Shown here piece by piece: positions 1-6,900 of a stretch of DNA of 45,121 bases. Source of the stretch: Nitrosomonas nitrosa (lineage in GTDB: Bacteria > Pseudomonadota > Gammaproteobacteria > Burkholderiales > Nitrosomonadaceae). Position numbers and translations under genes: made by a program. Location: NCBI RefSeq assembly GCF_003051105.1, contig NZ_QAOO01000024.1:1-45121 (forward strand), in the 5' to 3' direction. How positions within the stretch are numbered: the first letter of the stretch is position 1; the number at the start of each line of letters is the position of its first letter. The notes beneath the pieces were generated by a model that made no database searches, was not told the DNA's origin, and worked only from the letters and a program-made list of their open reading frames with translations.

Positions 1-156
1 CAGTTTTCCAGCGGAATTGTCGAGGGTTTCAATACCAAAGCAAAACTGATTACGAGAAAAGCCTATGGCTTTCGAACCTTTCATGCTACTGAAATTGCTC
101 TGTATCATACCCTTGGCGAACTACCTGTGCCTAAAACTACCCACGAATTTTTCTGA
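1..156 (+). mobile_element. ISL3-type transposase, C-terminal end (partial)
   Basis: The frame is open from the first base and stops with TGA at 154-156, giving the last 51 residues of a protein. The stretch SGIVEGFNTKAKLITRKAYG followed by FRTFHATEIALYH matches the conserved C-terminal block of ISL3-family DDE transposases (N/S-G-x-x-E-G-x-N-x-x-x-K-x-x-x-R-x-A-Y-G-x-R). The rest lies to the left of the window, so it cannot be said whether the element is intact. It marks the left edge of the accessory region. The family assignment comes from motif memory only. Confidence 0.75.
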
Positions 157-165
157 CGAGGCTAT

Positions 166-220
166 TTGATTTACTTTCTTTTATGTTTTGCAATGATATT
201 GCCTAAAGGAGGCAAACGAG
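166..220 (+). promoter_or_regulatory. Possible promoter and strong RBS before the phage-like gene
   Basis: TTGATT (166-171) and TGCAAT (189-194) are spaced by 17 bp and resemble a sigma-70 promoter with a weak -10. A short inverted repeat GCAAT-gat-ATTGC lies at 190-202. It is followed by AAAGGAGG about 9 nt before the ATG at 221, a near-perfect Shine-Dalgarno that fixes the start of the next gene. Confidence 0.4.
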
Positions 221-634
221 ATGGATGACATAACAAAATATACTAATAGTCAGCTAATCGAAGAAGTTACAGGTGAAAGTCCTGATAAGGTCAGACACTG
301 GAAGCGCGGTATTACGAAGGTTCCTGAATCTGCTATCCGTCTTTTAAAGTTATATGTCGAGGGTGACGTTAGTGCTTTATTGGGCAAAGACTGGCAAGGG
401 TTCTACTTCAGGAAAAATTTATTGTTTGTTCCTGAATGGCGGAACGGGTTCACGGCGCATCATATCCGATCGATGTTCTTTAGGTGTCAACAAGTGGCCG
501 CCCTGGAAAGTGAAATCAGGATGTTAAAGCGGCAACTGGAAGAAAGAATAACTGAGATTAAAGAGTTAGAAATAAGGGCTGATTTTTACAAGCGGCAATT
601 GATTCTTGAAAGTCGGTTTGGGATGATGCTGTAG
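221..634 (+). CDS. Phage-like hypothetical protein (DUF3653-like)
   Basis: A 137-residue soluble protein of unknown function. The N-terminal part (about residues 8-45, with the run TGESPDKVRHWKRG then PESAIRLLKLYVEGD) looks like a short helix-turn-helix or DNA-contact segment. The middle, GKDWQGFYFRKNLLFVPEWR then GFTAHHIRSMFF, resembles small phage-encoded proteins of the DUF3653 type as I remember them. Residues ~90-130 are heptad-like and charged (LESEIRMLKRQLEERI), suggesting a coiled coil. A very strong AAAGGAGG site supports the start. It stands alone between an IS remnant and a decayed small gene, so it is probably a leftover of an integrated prophage. A regulatory role is possible but unproven. 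Confidence 0.6.
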   Translation: MDDITKYTNSQLIEEVTGESPDKVRHWKRGITKVPESAIRLLKLYVEGDVSALLGKDWQGFYFRKNLLFVPEWRNGFTAHHIRSMFFRCQQVAALESEIRMLKRQLEERITEIKELEIRADFYKRQLILESRFGMML

Positions 635-1102
635 AGGAGTTTTTTTTTTATAATTCTAGAACAATAAGTCATACGAAATACATGGAGCCTACTAAATTGA
701 CTGCTAGTTTAATCTTTCAAGATATATCTTATAAAGTTAATAATGACAATCTATTTCGATAACCTATTGCTTAACTAACGTAGTAATTTCACTTTTTTCG
801 GCGTTTGCTGGTGCTTATGCTGGCACTAGCGCGGCAACTAAATGGCAAGAGAGAATTCAAGAAAAAGCAGACCTACTGAAACACATTGCATCAATACGCA
901 ACGCAATGCTCATATGCAGGCATCTTGCAATGATGATAAGCAAGATCGAGAAACAGATTAAGGAAAACGGAAGAAAATTAGAATGGCAAGAAGTTAATAT
1001 TGTTGAAATAACTCTAAAGTTAAATACGAAATGGCTATACTCACGACAGATACTCTGCTCGCTGTGCTACTGTAACTTATATATTTAATTATTTTGAGAA
1101 CT
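635..1102. other. Mostly non-coding stretch with a decayed gene
   Basis: The region is AT-rich. It starts with a run of nine T right after the previous stop, but no clear stem precedes it. The only recognisable content is the gene remnant described at 747-1088. No promoter, RNA gene or transposon end could be supported. Confidence 0.4.
747..1088 (+). pseudogene. Decayed small membrane-anchored protein of a GAYAG-type family
   Basis: The frame ending at 1088 is open from 747. Its first part reads SLFSAFAGAYAGTSAATKWQ then ERIQEKADLLKHI. I recognise this as the N-terminal pattern (isaFaGAyaGa..A..i.eR.k..ellkeIr.tNaAi) of a widespread small single-pass membrane protein of unknown function. No ATG, GTG or TTG lies at the expected start. 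The expected continuation (NaAi..a..icN..l.lKkQ) shows up only in pieces across frames: around 930 another frame reads CNDDKQDRE. The ATG at 906 gives only a meaningless 60-residue tail. I interpret this as a frameshifted remnant. The family call is from memory. Confidence 0.4.
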
Positions 1103-1825
1103 CTAACGTAGAAATAAAGCTTGCTCATATATTTCAGTACATTTTTCATAAAATGAGATTACCCGTTTTGGGATCTCAGTATCACTAGTTGGTCCTATGC
1201 TGGAATAAATTTCATCTAGCATTACGTATGAAATATGCGCTATTATCGATTCAAGAATTGAGTTTGGTTCAATTGAATGCAATAACGACCGTAATGTTTT
1301 TACCTGATCTTTCTTAGATGCTCCCTTTGTCTTTTCTGTGTACATGCCTACATACATATGAAAAATTGGTTCTGCACAACTATTTTTTATTCTGTTAAGC
1401 GTATCCTTATTTTTTGCACGAAATTTTAAAGTACTCTTTTTTTGCTTTTCTTCTCTGTAAATCTCTATATCGCGAGGTGTATGGGTTGCATAACTAGGAA
1501 GTCCCTTTTTATAGTTATCATCCATTTCATTAATGCAATCTTTTACTGCAATTTCCCTATTAAAATACTTGTTTTCAGGAGTATTCGGGTTTTCGTCAAA
1601 CATGGAATTTATGTACCTCTTGCATTCCTTGACATTAATTTCCTTATATTTAATTTCATTAGCTTGAAGATTAAGTGGAGTTAACAATGCTGAAAAGACA
1701 ACCGCAGACAACATAATCCCAAAAAATACTTTTGCATACTCACCACAGGTTGTTCTTCCACCAATAATATTCATAGCATTAATTCTTTTATTTTCGATAA
1801 AAGAATTATCGGAAACTAAGTTCAA
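1103..1825 (-). CDS. Hypothetical probable exported protein with four cysteines
   Basis: I do not recognise this 240-residue protein. Residues ~32-54 are hydrophobic (KVFFGIMLSAVVFSALLTPL) and end in LNLQANE, which looks like a signal peptide with cleavage after an A in LQA. The true start may therefore be the internal Met18 at 1774, which removes an odd hydrophilic head. The predicted mature part is charged and contains four cysteines (contexts KECKRY, KDCINE, NSCAEP, EKCTEI), compatible with two disulfides in the periplasm. There is no obvious Shine-Dalgarno for either start. It sits alone between a decayed gene and a repeat element in an AT-rich accessory region, so horizontal origin is likely. 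Function unknown. Confidence 0.5.
   Translation of the reverse strand: MNLVSDNSFIENKRINAMNIIGGRTTCGEYAKVFFGIMLSAVVFSALLTPLNLQANEIKYKEINVKECKRYINSMFDENPNTPENKYFNREIAVKDCINEMDDNYKKGLPSYATHTPRDIEIYREEKQKKSTLKFRAKNKDTLNRIKNSCAEPIFHMYVGMYTEKTKGASKKDQVKTLRSLLHSIEPNSILESIIAHISYVMLDEIYSSIGPTSDTEIPKRVISFYEKCTEIYEQALFLR
1781..1807. repeat. Perfect 11-bp inverted repeat at the 5' end of the exported-protein gene
   Basis: AATTCTTTTAT (1781-1791) and ATAAAAGAATT (1797-1807) form a perfect 11-bp stem with a 5-nt loop TTTCG. The element lies inside the first codons of the long reading of the flanking gene and just upstream of its internal Met18. It could be a leader hairpin or an operator if translation really starts at Met18. 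Confidence 0.6.
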
Positions 1826-1930
1826 GAATTTAAAATTTTCTATTACTTAAATACAAATACGGAATTGACTTTAAATCATGAGCGTAAATTGGTTCATCTC
1901 TTTCAACGCATTTATTTAATCGCCAATTTA

Positions 1931-2041
1931 GCTCGCCGCTGGGCATCGGGGGCGGGTTTTCAATTCCCACCCGTTACATGAGCGCGCGTACCCCGTCAAA
2001 AGTGAAATGCAAGCGCCACGAGCGATCTTGACGCCCTTTAT
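1931..2041. repeat. Direct repeat copy 1 (diverged) flanking the toxin-antitoxin pair
   Basis: Copy 1 starts CTCGCCGCTGGGCATCGGGG at 1932 and ends CTTGACGCCCTTTA. It matches copy 2 at 2801-2920 along its whole length, with a run of scattered substitutions (about 17 by eye) and a ~9-nt gap. The palindromic part is degraded: only the outer CGTCAA/TTGACG arms remain. It begins downstream of the antitoxin stop. I do not know the repeat family. Confidence 0.8.
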
Positions 2042-2070
2042 GATGATAAAGCTAGTAATGACTATGAAGC

Positions 2071-2379
2071 TTATACAACCGCTTTATTTTCAGTACTTGG
2101 AATTTTGGCAGTAAGTTCAATTCCTAGAGCTTTCATGACCGCCAGAGTTGTTTTAAGGGTGGGATTGCCGTTTTCGCTGAAGGAACGGTATAGTTGTTCG
2201 CGAGAAAGGCCAGTTTTTTCCGCTATTTGTGTCATGCCTTTAGCGCGGGCGACGACGCCAAGGGCATGCGCAATATAACCAGTGTCATTAGTTTGAAATG
2301 CTTCTGCCATGAAAATGGCAATCGCTTCATCAGAAGTTAAATCTTCAGCAGGATCATAGGTAGTTAGTTTTTCAACCAT
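2071..2379 (-). CDS. Antitoxin of an HI1420-type addiction module (HTH protein)
   Basis: The protein is about 102 residues and carries a Cro/C1-like helix-turn-helix: GMTQIAEKTGLSREQLYRSF followed by NGNPTLKTTLAVMKALGIEL. This is the pattern of the HI1420/HigA-like antidote family (PF21716, TIGR02684 type). It is expected to neutralise the upstream RelE-fold toxin and to repress the shared promoter. I chose the Met at 2379 rather than the in-frame Met at 2397, because GGAG sits 8 nt before it. With this start the gene overlaps the toxin stop by 8 nt (ATGGTTGA), a typical translational coupling. The toxin comes first in the operon, as in HI1419/HI1420 and HigBA. The N-terminal TTYDPAEDLTSDEAIAIFMA is typical of the family. 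Confidence 0.88.
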   Translation of the reverse strand: MVEKLTTYDPAEDLTSDEAIAIFMAEAFQTNDTGYIAHALGVVARAKGMTQIAEKTGLSREQLYRSFSENGNPTLKTTLAVMKALGIELTAKIPSTENKAVV

Positions 2380-2677
2380 TTTGTTTACTCCATTCATCAG
2401 CTAGCCGCTTCGCCGTCATAATATCTTTTACTTGAGTCCTTTTGTCTCCGCCACAAAGTAAGACAATAATCAAGTCGCCCCGTTTCTGAAAATAGATTCG
2501 ATATCCTGGGCCATAATGAATGCGCAACTCGCTAATCCCTTGGCCTATGGGTTCTACATCTCCAAAATGACCAAACGCAAGGCGGTCTAAGCGCGAAGCA
2601 ATCATAGCAAGCGCGCGCCCATCCTTTAAATGCTGTCGCCATTTTCGGAACACTTCCGTTTGCTTTATTTCAATCAT
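2372..2677 (-). CDS. Toxin of an HI1419-type addiction module (RelE/HigB fold)
   Basis: A 101-residue RelE-superfamily toxin of the phage Gp49/HI1419 killer type (TIGR02683). The N-terminus has the two helices (TEVFRKWRQHLKDGRALAMI). The core strands follow: SELRIHYGPGYRIYFQKRGD, then LIIVLLCGGDKRTQVKDIMT, which contain the conserved R and Y residues and the LLCGGDK signature. Members of this fold usually inhibit translation by cutting mRNA at the ribosome, so the target is inferred from the family. It is the first gene of the pair and overlaps the antitoxin. No Shine-Dalgarno precedes its ATG, and the -10 box lies only 8 nt upstream, so the mRNA may be leaderless. The frame is intact and key residues are present. 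Confidence 0.9.
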   Translation of the reverse strand: MIEIKQTEVFRKWRQHLKDGRALAMIASRLDRLAFGHFGDVEPIGQGISELRIHYGPGYRIYFQKRGDLIIVLLCGGDKRTQVKDIMTAKRLADEWSKQNG

Positions 2678-2685
2678 TATGAAGT

Positions 2686-2714
2686 AGTGTAGTTTAATAA
2701 ATACAGATACTCAA
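2686..2714 (-). promoter_or_regulatory. Promoter of the toxin-antitoxin operon, near-leaderless
   Basis: Read on the minus strand, TTGAGT (2714-2709) and TACACT (2691-2686) are separated by exactly 17 bp. The -10 box is followed by only 8 nt before the toxin ATG at 2677. A start site about 7 nt after the -10 box would leave a leader of 0-2 nt. Confidence 0.6.
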
Positions 2715-2800
2715 TACCGCAATGGTGTGTAATGACCTGAGTGGCTGGCACATAGGGTGCGATACCGTATACCTTGCGGTTTAATTCAGAACGAGCACTC

Positions 2801-2920
2801 ACTCGCCGCTAGGCATCGGGGGCGGGTTCTCAAACCCTACCCCGTTGCATGAGCGTATTGTGAGCGCGTGCCCCGTCAAGGGTGAAATGCACGCGCTACG
2901 CGCGCCCTTGACGTCATTTA
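2801..2920. repeat. Direct repeat copy 2 with two mutually exclusive hairpins
   Basis: Copy 2 of the element seen at 1931-2041. Its right half has two perfect 9-bp inverted repeats that overlap and exclude each other: AGCGCGTGC (2863-2871) with GCACGCGCT (2889-2897), and CGTCAAGGG (2874-2882) with CCCTTGACG (2905-2913). The left half has a further G-rich/C-rich pairing (GGGGCGGGTT with AACCCTACCCC). Compared with copy 1 it has a ~9-nt insertion and intact arms, so it may be the functional copy. Confidence 0.8.
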
Positions 2921-2981
2921 CAGCAGTGGAAGGTTTCAGGAAAATTAATTCAATTGTTTCTCGTTACGGCATAATTATTTC

Positions 2982-3027
2982 TTGGCGTTACAGCGTAACA
3001 GTGTTATTTTTTTCGTTACAGTATAAC
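2982..3027 (+). promoter_or_regulatory. Promoter overlapped by two GTTAC-N3-(G/A)TAAC operators
   Basis: TTGGCG (2982-2987) and TATTTT (3005-3010) are 17 bp apart. The palindrome GTTACAGCGTAAC (2987-2999) fills the spacer and GTTACAGTATAAC (3015-3027) covers the likely start site. A weaker relative, GTTACGGCATAAT, lies at 2963-2975. This is the layout of an autoregulated repressor promoter. The repressor itself is inferred to be the downstream RHH gene, now broken. Confidence 0.55.
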
Positions 3028-3044
3028 GTTTTGGAGATATTGAA

Positions 3045-3263
3045 ATGGCATTGAGCAACGCAGAAAGACAATGCGCTTATCGTGAGCGTGCTTTGAAAGA
3101 TGTTTATGGTACTAATTTGTCTCGTGTTTAGGTTCTATTAGAACCACATACAGCGGCTAATTTACGTAGATTGGTCAAGAAAACAGGTAAGACTAAAAGA
3201 GAACTCATCGAGCAGGCAATCAATGAGCTTGCGGCTAAGTTAGATTGTAACTATGGCGATTAA
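3045..3263 (+). pseudogene. Ribbon-helix-helix regulator broken by an in-frame TAG
   Basis: Read through one stop, the frame encodes 72 residues. The first part (MALSNAERQCAYRERALKDV) resembles the head of small RHH proteins. The second (EPHTAANLRRLVKKTGKTKR then ELIEQAINELAAKL) is a clear ribbon-helix-helix core. Codon 29 is TAG (3129-3131), exactly between the head and the first RHH strand, and no other defect is visible. GGAG sits 8 nt before the ATG, so initiation looks intact. It was probably a plasmid- or phage-type repressor acting on the GTTAC-N3-(G/A)TAAC palindromes around it. Suppression, or restart downstream, cannot be excluded. Confidence 0.65.
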
Positions 3264-3276
3264 GTTACAGTGTAAC
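3264..3276. promoter_or_regulatory. Operator palindrome GTTACAGTGTAAC
   Basis: GTTACAGTGTAAC immediately follows the RHH stop codon. With its flanks it forms a perfect 15-bp palindrome (AGTTACA-G-TGTAACT, 3263-3277). It lies just upstream of the brnT promoter. Confidence 0.65.
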
Positions 3277-3286
3277 TATTGCCTCA

Positions 3287-3322
3287 TTGACTTCATTAAT
3301 TATTGTACATACAATATTTAAT
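3287..3322 (+). promoter_or_regulatory. brnTA promoter with palindrome over the -10 box
   Basis: TTGACT (3287-3292) and TACAAT (3310-3315) are spaced by exactly 17 bp, a good sigma-70 promoter. The perfect 16-bp palindrome TATTGTACATACAATA (3301-3316) covers the -10 box. It is a natural operator candidate for BrnA, which is known to autorepress in this family. The brnT ATG at 3323 lies 7 nt after the -10 box, so the transcript may be leaderless. Confidence 0.65.
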
Positions 3323-3581
3323 ATGAAGATTATATTTGACCAAGGACAGCATAAATTTAGCTAAACATGGTGTGCCGTTGAGCTTGGCGCTTATGATCGA
3401 ATGGGATACGTTGCTAGCCAAGATGGATGATCGCAAAGATTATGGAGAAAAGCGCATGATAGGTTATGCACTTCTTGGCGATCGGTTGTACTGTGTGGTT
3501 TTTACTGATCGAGGTAATGAGCGGCGTATCATAAGCCTAAGAAAAGCAAATCAAAGAGAGGTAAAGTATTATGTTTCTTAA
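3323..3581 (+). pseudogene. brnT: BrnT-family toxin with an N-terminal frameshift
   Basis: BrnT toxins start MKI.FD..K...N..KHGV and adopt a RelE-like fold that inhibits translation. Here the ATG at 3323 reads MKIIFD and then leaves the frame near 3341. The remainder, INLAKHGVPLSLALMIEWDT then MIGYALLGDRLYCVVFTDRG and RRIISLRKANQREVKYY, is in the next frame and is otherwise full and well conserved. One inserted or two missing bases explain it. A TTG at 3336 could open the second frame, but it has no ribosome site. I therefore call it a frameshifted, probably dead toxin, unless slippage or the TTG rescues it. The 3' end overlaps brnA by 11 nt (ATGTTTCTTAA). Confidence 0.75.
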
Positions 3582-3861
3582 ATCTAAATCCGGACGGAAA
3601 GTGAAACTACCCACACCGGAAGAAGAAGCTGCAATAAGCGCTGGTATCGTTTCCGATCCTGATACTTATGAGCTATCCGATTCTGAATTTAAGCAGTTAA
3701 AACGCGTTGGCAGGCCACTGGCTGCTACGACAAAGAAACGGATCACTATTCGTTTATCCCGAGAGGTAGTAGATTCATTCCGTGCTTCAGGTGCTGGCTG
3801 GCAAACTCGTATGGATGAAGCGTTAAAAGAGTGGTTAAAAATACATGAGAAAACCAATTAA
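3571..3861 (+). CDS. brnA: BrnA-family antitoxin
   Basis: A 96-residue antitoxin of the BrnA family. The N-terminal half (LPTPEEEAAISAGIVSDPDT then YELSDSEFKQLKRVGRP) is the toxin-binding region. The C-terminal half (KKRITIRLSREVVDSFRASG then AGWQTRMDEALKEWL) is the ribbon-helix-helix DNA-binding part. The frame is intact and overlaps brnT by 11 nt, with AGAGAGG about 9 nt before the ATG. BrnA binds BrnT and represses the operon in characterised systems. Here it may persist as a stand-alone repressor, since brnT is frameshifted. Two palindromes of the GTTAC-N3-GTAAC type follow directly downstream. Confidence 0.88.
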   Translation: MFLKSKSGRKVKLPTPEEEAAISAGIVSDPDTYELSDSEFKQLKRVGRPLAATTKKRITIRLSREVVDSFRASGAGWQTRMDEALKEWLKIHEKTN

Positions 3862-3863
3862 AT

Positions 3864-3901
3864 GTTACACCGTAACTTATTGATGATAGTTACAGTGTAA
3901 C
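3864..3901. promoter_or_regulatory. Two downstream operator palindromes
   Basis: GTTACACCGTAAC (3864-3876) and GTTACAGTGTAAC (3889-3901) lie within 40 bp after the brnA stop. They share the arms of the copies at 2987-3027 and 3264-3276 and end the accessory segment. After them the sequence runs into the efflux-pump stop codon at 3966. Confidence 0.6.
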
Positions 3902-3965
3902 CATCGGTTTATAGATTAGCTGCAGTAATAACGACATTCTTGTTGCCCGGCCAGGCGTGTTATTT

Positions 3966-6900
3966 CTAGGGTAACTCTCTGCGCACAGGCTCTTCATCTT
4001 CCACACTTTGTTTCTTTTCGGGTATTTGCGGCTTTTCTGGGCGCTTGATCTTACCAATGAGTACAAAAAATAAAGGCACAAAAAAGATGGCAAGAAATGT
4101 TGCTGCCAGCATTCCGCCAAATACGCCTGTACCAATTGAATGCCGACTTGCTGCACCTGCACCGGTTGCAATCACGAGTGGCAGAACACCGAGAATAAAA
4201 GCCATGGAAGTCATAATAATAGGCCGAAATCGAAGCCGTGCTGCTTCGAGCGCCGCTGCAGTCAGCGTTACACCTGCTGCATAACGTTGGTTGGCGAATT
4301 CGACAATTAGAATGGCGTTCTTGGCTGCCAGCCCAATCAAAGTCACCAAACCGATTTGAAAATAAATGTCGTTCGTCAGTTCTCGAAACCAGATAGCTAG
4401 TAGTGCTCCTACCACACCAAACGGAATGGCAAGAATGACAGCGAAAGGAATGGACCAGCTCTCGTATAAAGCGGCCAATACCAGAAAAACCATGAGCAAC
4501 GCAAACAAAAACACCAATACTGATTGACCGCCGGCCTTCTTTTCTTGGAAAGATATACCGCTCCAATCAATGGTGTAACCTTTGGGTGTCAAAACTTCGG
4601 CGGCAACTTGCTCAAGTGCATCAAGCGCTTGTCCGGAGCTGTATCCTGGTGCTGCAGCTCCGAGAACCATCGCAGAGTTGAACCCATTAAAATGTGTTAC
4701 CGGATCGGGCCCACTGTTAAATTCAGTAGTCACGACCGAATCCAGAGGGATCATGGTTGACGTATCACCACTTTGAGCCCTAACATAAATTTTGCTGATA
4801 TCATCTGGATTAGATCGATACTCTGGCAATGCTTCAGTTTGCACGCGGTAGATGCGCCCAAATTTAACAAAATCATTGATATATAAATTTCCAAAGTAAG
4901 CTTGCATGGTATCGAATACTTCGGATATCGGGACACCCAACGCTTTAGCCCGCTCACGATCCACATGGGCATATAAGCGTGGCGCACTCAGGCGGAAATT
5001 GGTGCTGGCAACCGCTATGGCCGGGTGTGCCATGGCTTTAGTCACAAAATCCTGGGCAACAGCAGCAAATTCAGCAAAATCTCCTCCACCAGGATCTTGA
5101 AGCTGGACTGAGAATCCCCCGGTAGCGCCAAATCCGCTGATTGAAGGCGCATTAAAAGCAAGAATCAACGCTTCGGGTATTTTGGCAAATTCTTGATAAG
5201 CTGATGCAACCAGACCTTGCACCTGTTCTTCAGGATGCTCGCGTGTGTCCCAATGCTGCAAGGGAACAAACATCGTAGCTTGATTTGTCCCACGCGTACC
5301 GAATACAAAATTCTGGCCAGTCAATGCATCAGTCGAATGCACTGCTGGAATCGATAGAAAATAATTCTCTATCTTGCCGAGAACTTCGATTGTTCGAGCA
5401 AGGGAAGCACCATCCGGTAACTGGACGACGGTAATAAAATATCCCTGATCTTCTTCTGGAAGAAAGCTTCCCGGGATCGTCCTGAATAACCCCAGCCCGA
5501 TCACGATTAAAGTTAAGAAGATCAGCAGCGCCATCACCGATCGTTTTAAGAGGATGCCGACCGTTCCGACATAGCGTGCTTGCAGCCAATCAAACGAGTG
5601 ATTAAATAGCTTCCAAAATCCCTTGGGTGCTCCATGACTGGGTTTCAGCACCAGAGCACAGAGGGCAGGACTCAACGTCAGCGCCACAATACCGGAAATG
5701 GTGACGGACAGTGCAATGGTAATCGCGAATTGCTTATACAACTCGCCCGTGATTCCGCCGAGGAACGCGACAGGTACAAATACAGCCGCTAAAACTAGTA
5801 CGCTGGCAATAACTGGATTTGTTACTTCGTCCATTGCTTTTTTCGCGGCGTCACGCGGCAATAGGCCTCCTTTTGTGATATGTCGTTCCACATTTTCCAC
5901 CACCAGAATGGCGTCATCTACAACAATACCGATCGCAAGGACCATCCCAAAAAGGGTCAGCGTATTGATTGAAAAACCCAATGCCGACATACCAGCAAAC
6001 GTTCCAATTAATGAAATTGGGACCGCGACAATTGGAATCAGCGTTGCACGCCAACTTTGCAGAAAAAGGAAAACGACCAGAATGACGAGTAAAGTCGCTT
6101 CACCGAGTGTTTTTACAACCTCTTTAATGGATACTTCGATGAATTGTGTAGTGTCATAAGGGATATCATATGACATACCCGCAGGGAAATTATGGGCGAG
6201 TTGTTCCATTTCTTGCCGTACCCGTTGAACCGTATCGAGTGCATTCGCACCTGGAGCAAGGAAGGTCAGCAAAAAAGTGCTCGGTTGGCCATTCCATCGT
6301 CCTTCGAGATCATAGGATTGCGCACCCAGTTCAACACGTGCAACGTCTTGCATCCGCACCATGGAGCCGTCAGGGTATGCGCGAATGATCATATCCTCGA
6401 AATCCTTGACTTCGCTCATGCGGCCACGAGTAATGACCGGTATAGTCAGTTCTGTTGCATTGGGCATTGGTTCACGCCCTATCCTACCAGCAGGAAAATC
6501 ACGATTTTGTTCTCGTACAACAGAAGCAATATCGGTCGGCGTAAGATTGAGCTGAGCCATGCGGACTGGATCGAGAATCAGCCGCATGGAATAATTCTGT
6601 CCTCCGAAAACAACCGTATCACCTACCCCAGGCAGTCGCTTAATATTATCCAGGATTCGGAGCAAAGCGTAATTTGAAATAAAAACATTATCATGCCGGG
6701 GATCGGTCGAGCTTAACGCAATGACTGCGAGTATGTCTGGCGATACTTTTTTTACGGTTACGCCCTGACGAATGACTTTATCTGGTAATTGGGGTTCAGC
6801 TAAACGTTGCCGATTTTGTGTTTGTACCTGAGCGATATCGATATCGGTTCCGATCTCGAATGTGAGCTTCATCGTCATATGGCCATCGTTCGTACTCGTC

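Larger units (their letters stand above)
2678..3044. other. Intergenic region with promoter, repeat copy 2 and operators
   Basis: This stretch holds no credible gene. It contains, in order, the divergent toxin promoter, direct repeat copy 2, and the promoter with operator palindromes that serve the broken RHH gene. An ATG-started frame at 2845-3054 runs over the repeat and is judged spurious. Confidence 0.6.

Noticed and set aside
906..1088. Stand-alone 60-residue gene
   Set aside because: It is the frame-shifted tail of a decayed gene; conserved residues lie upstream of its ATG and no start signal is present.
1931..2920. Repeat pair as integron attC sites around a TA cassette
   Set aside because: I could not find the RYYYAAC and GTTRRRY core boxes at the ends; GTTGCAT and GTTACAT do not fit, and no integrase is in the window.
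2845..3054. ATG-started frame reading MHERIVSACPVKGEMHALRA across repeat copy 2
   Set aside because: It lies over palindromic repeat DNA and the operator region, copy 1 does not preserve it, and there is no ribosome site.
3864..3901. Palindromes as a plasmid replication origin (iterons)
   Set aside because: Copies are too few and unevenly spaced, no Rep gene is present, and their promoter overlap fits operators better.
4051..6677. Several long frames opposite or within the RND pump gene
   Set aside because: They are shadows of a fully recognised 1058-residue protein and show no family character.
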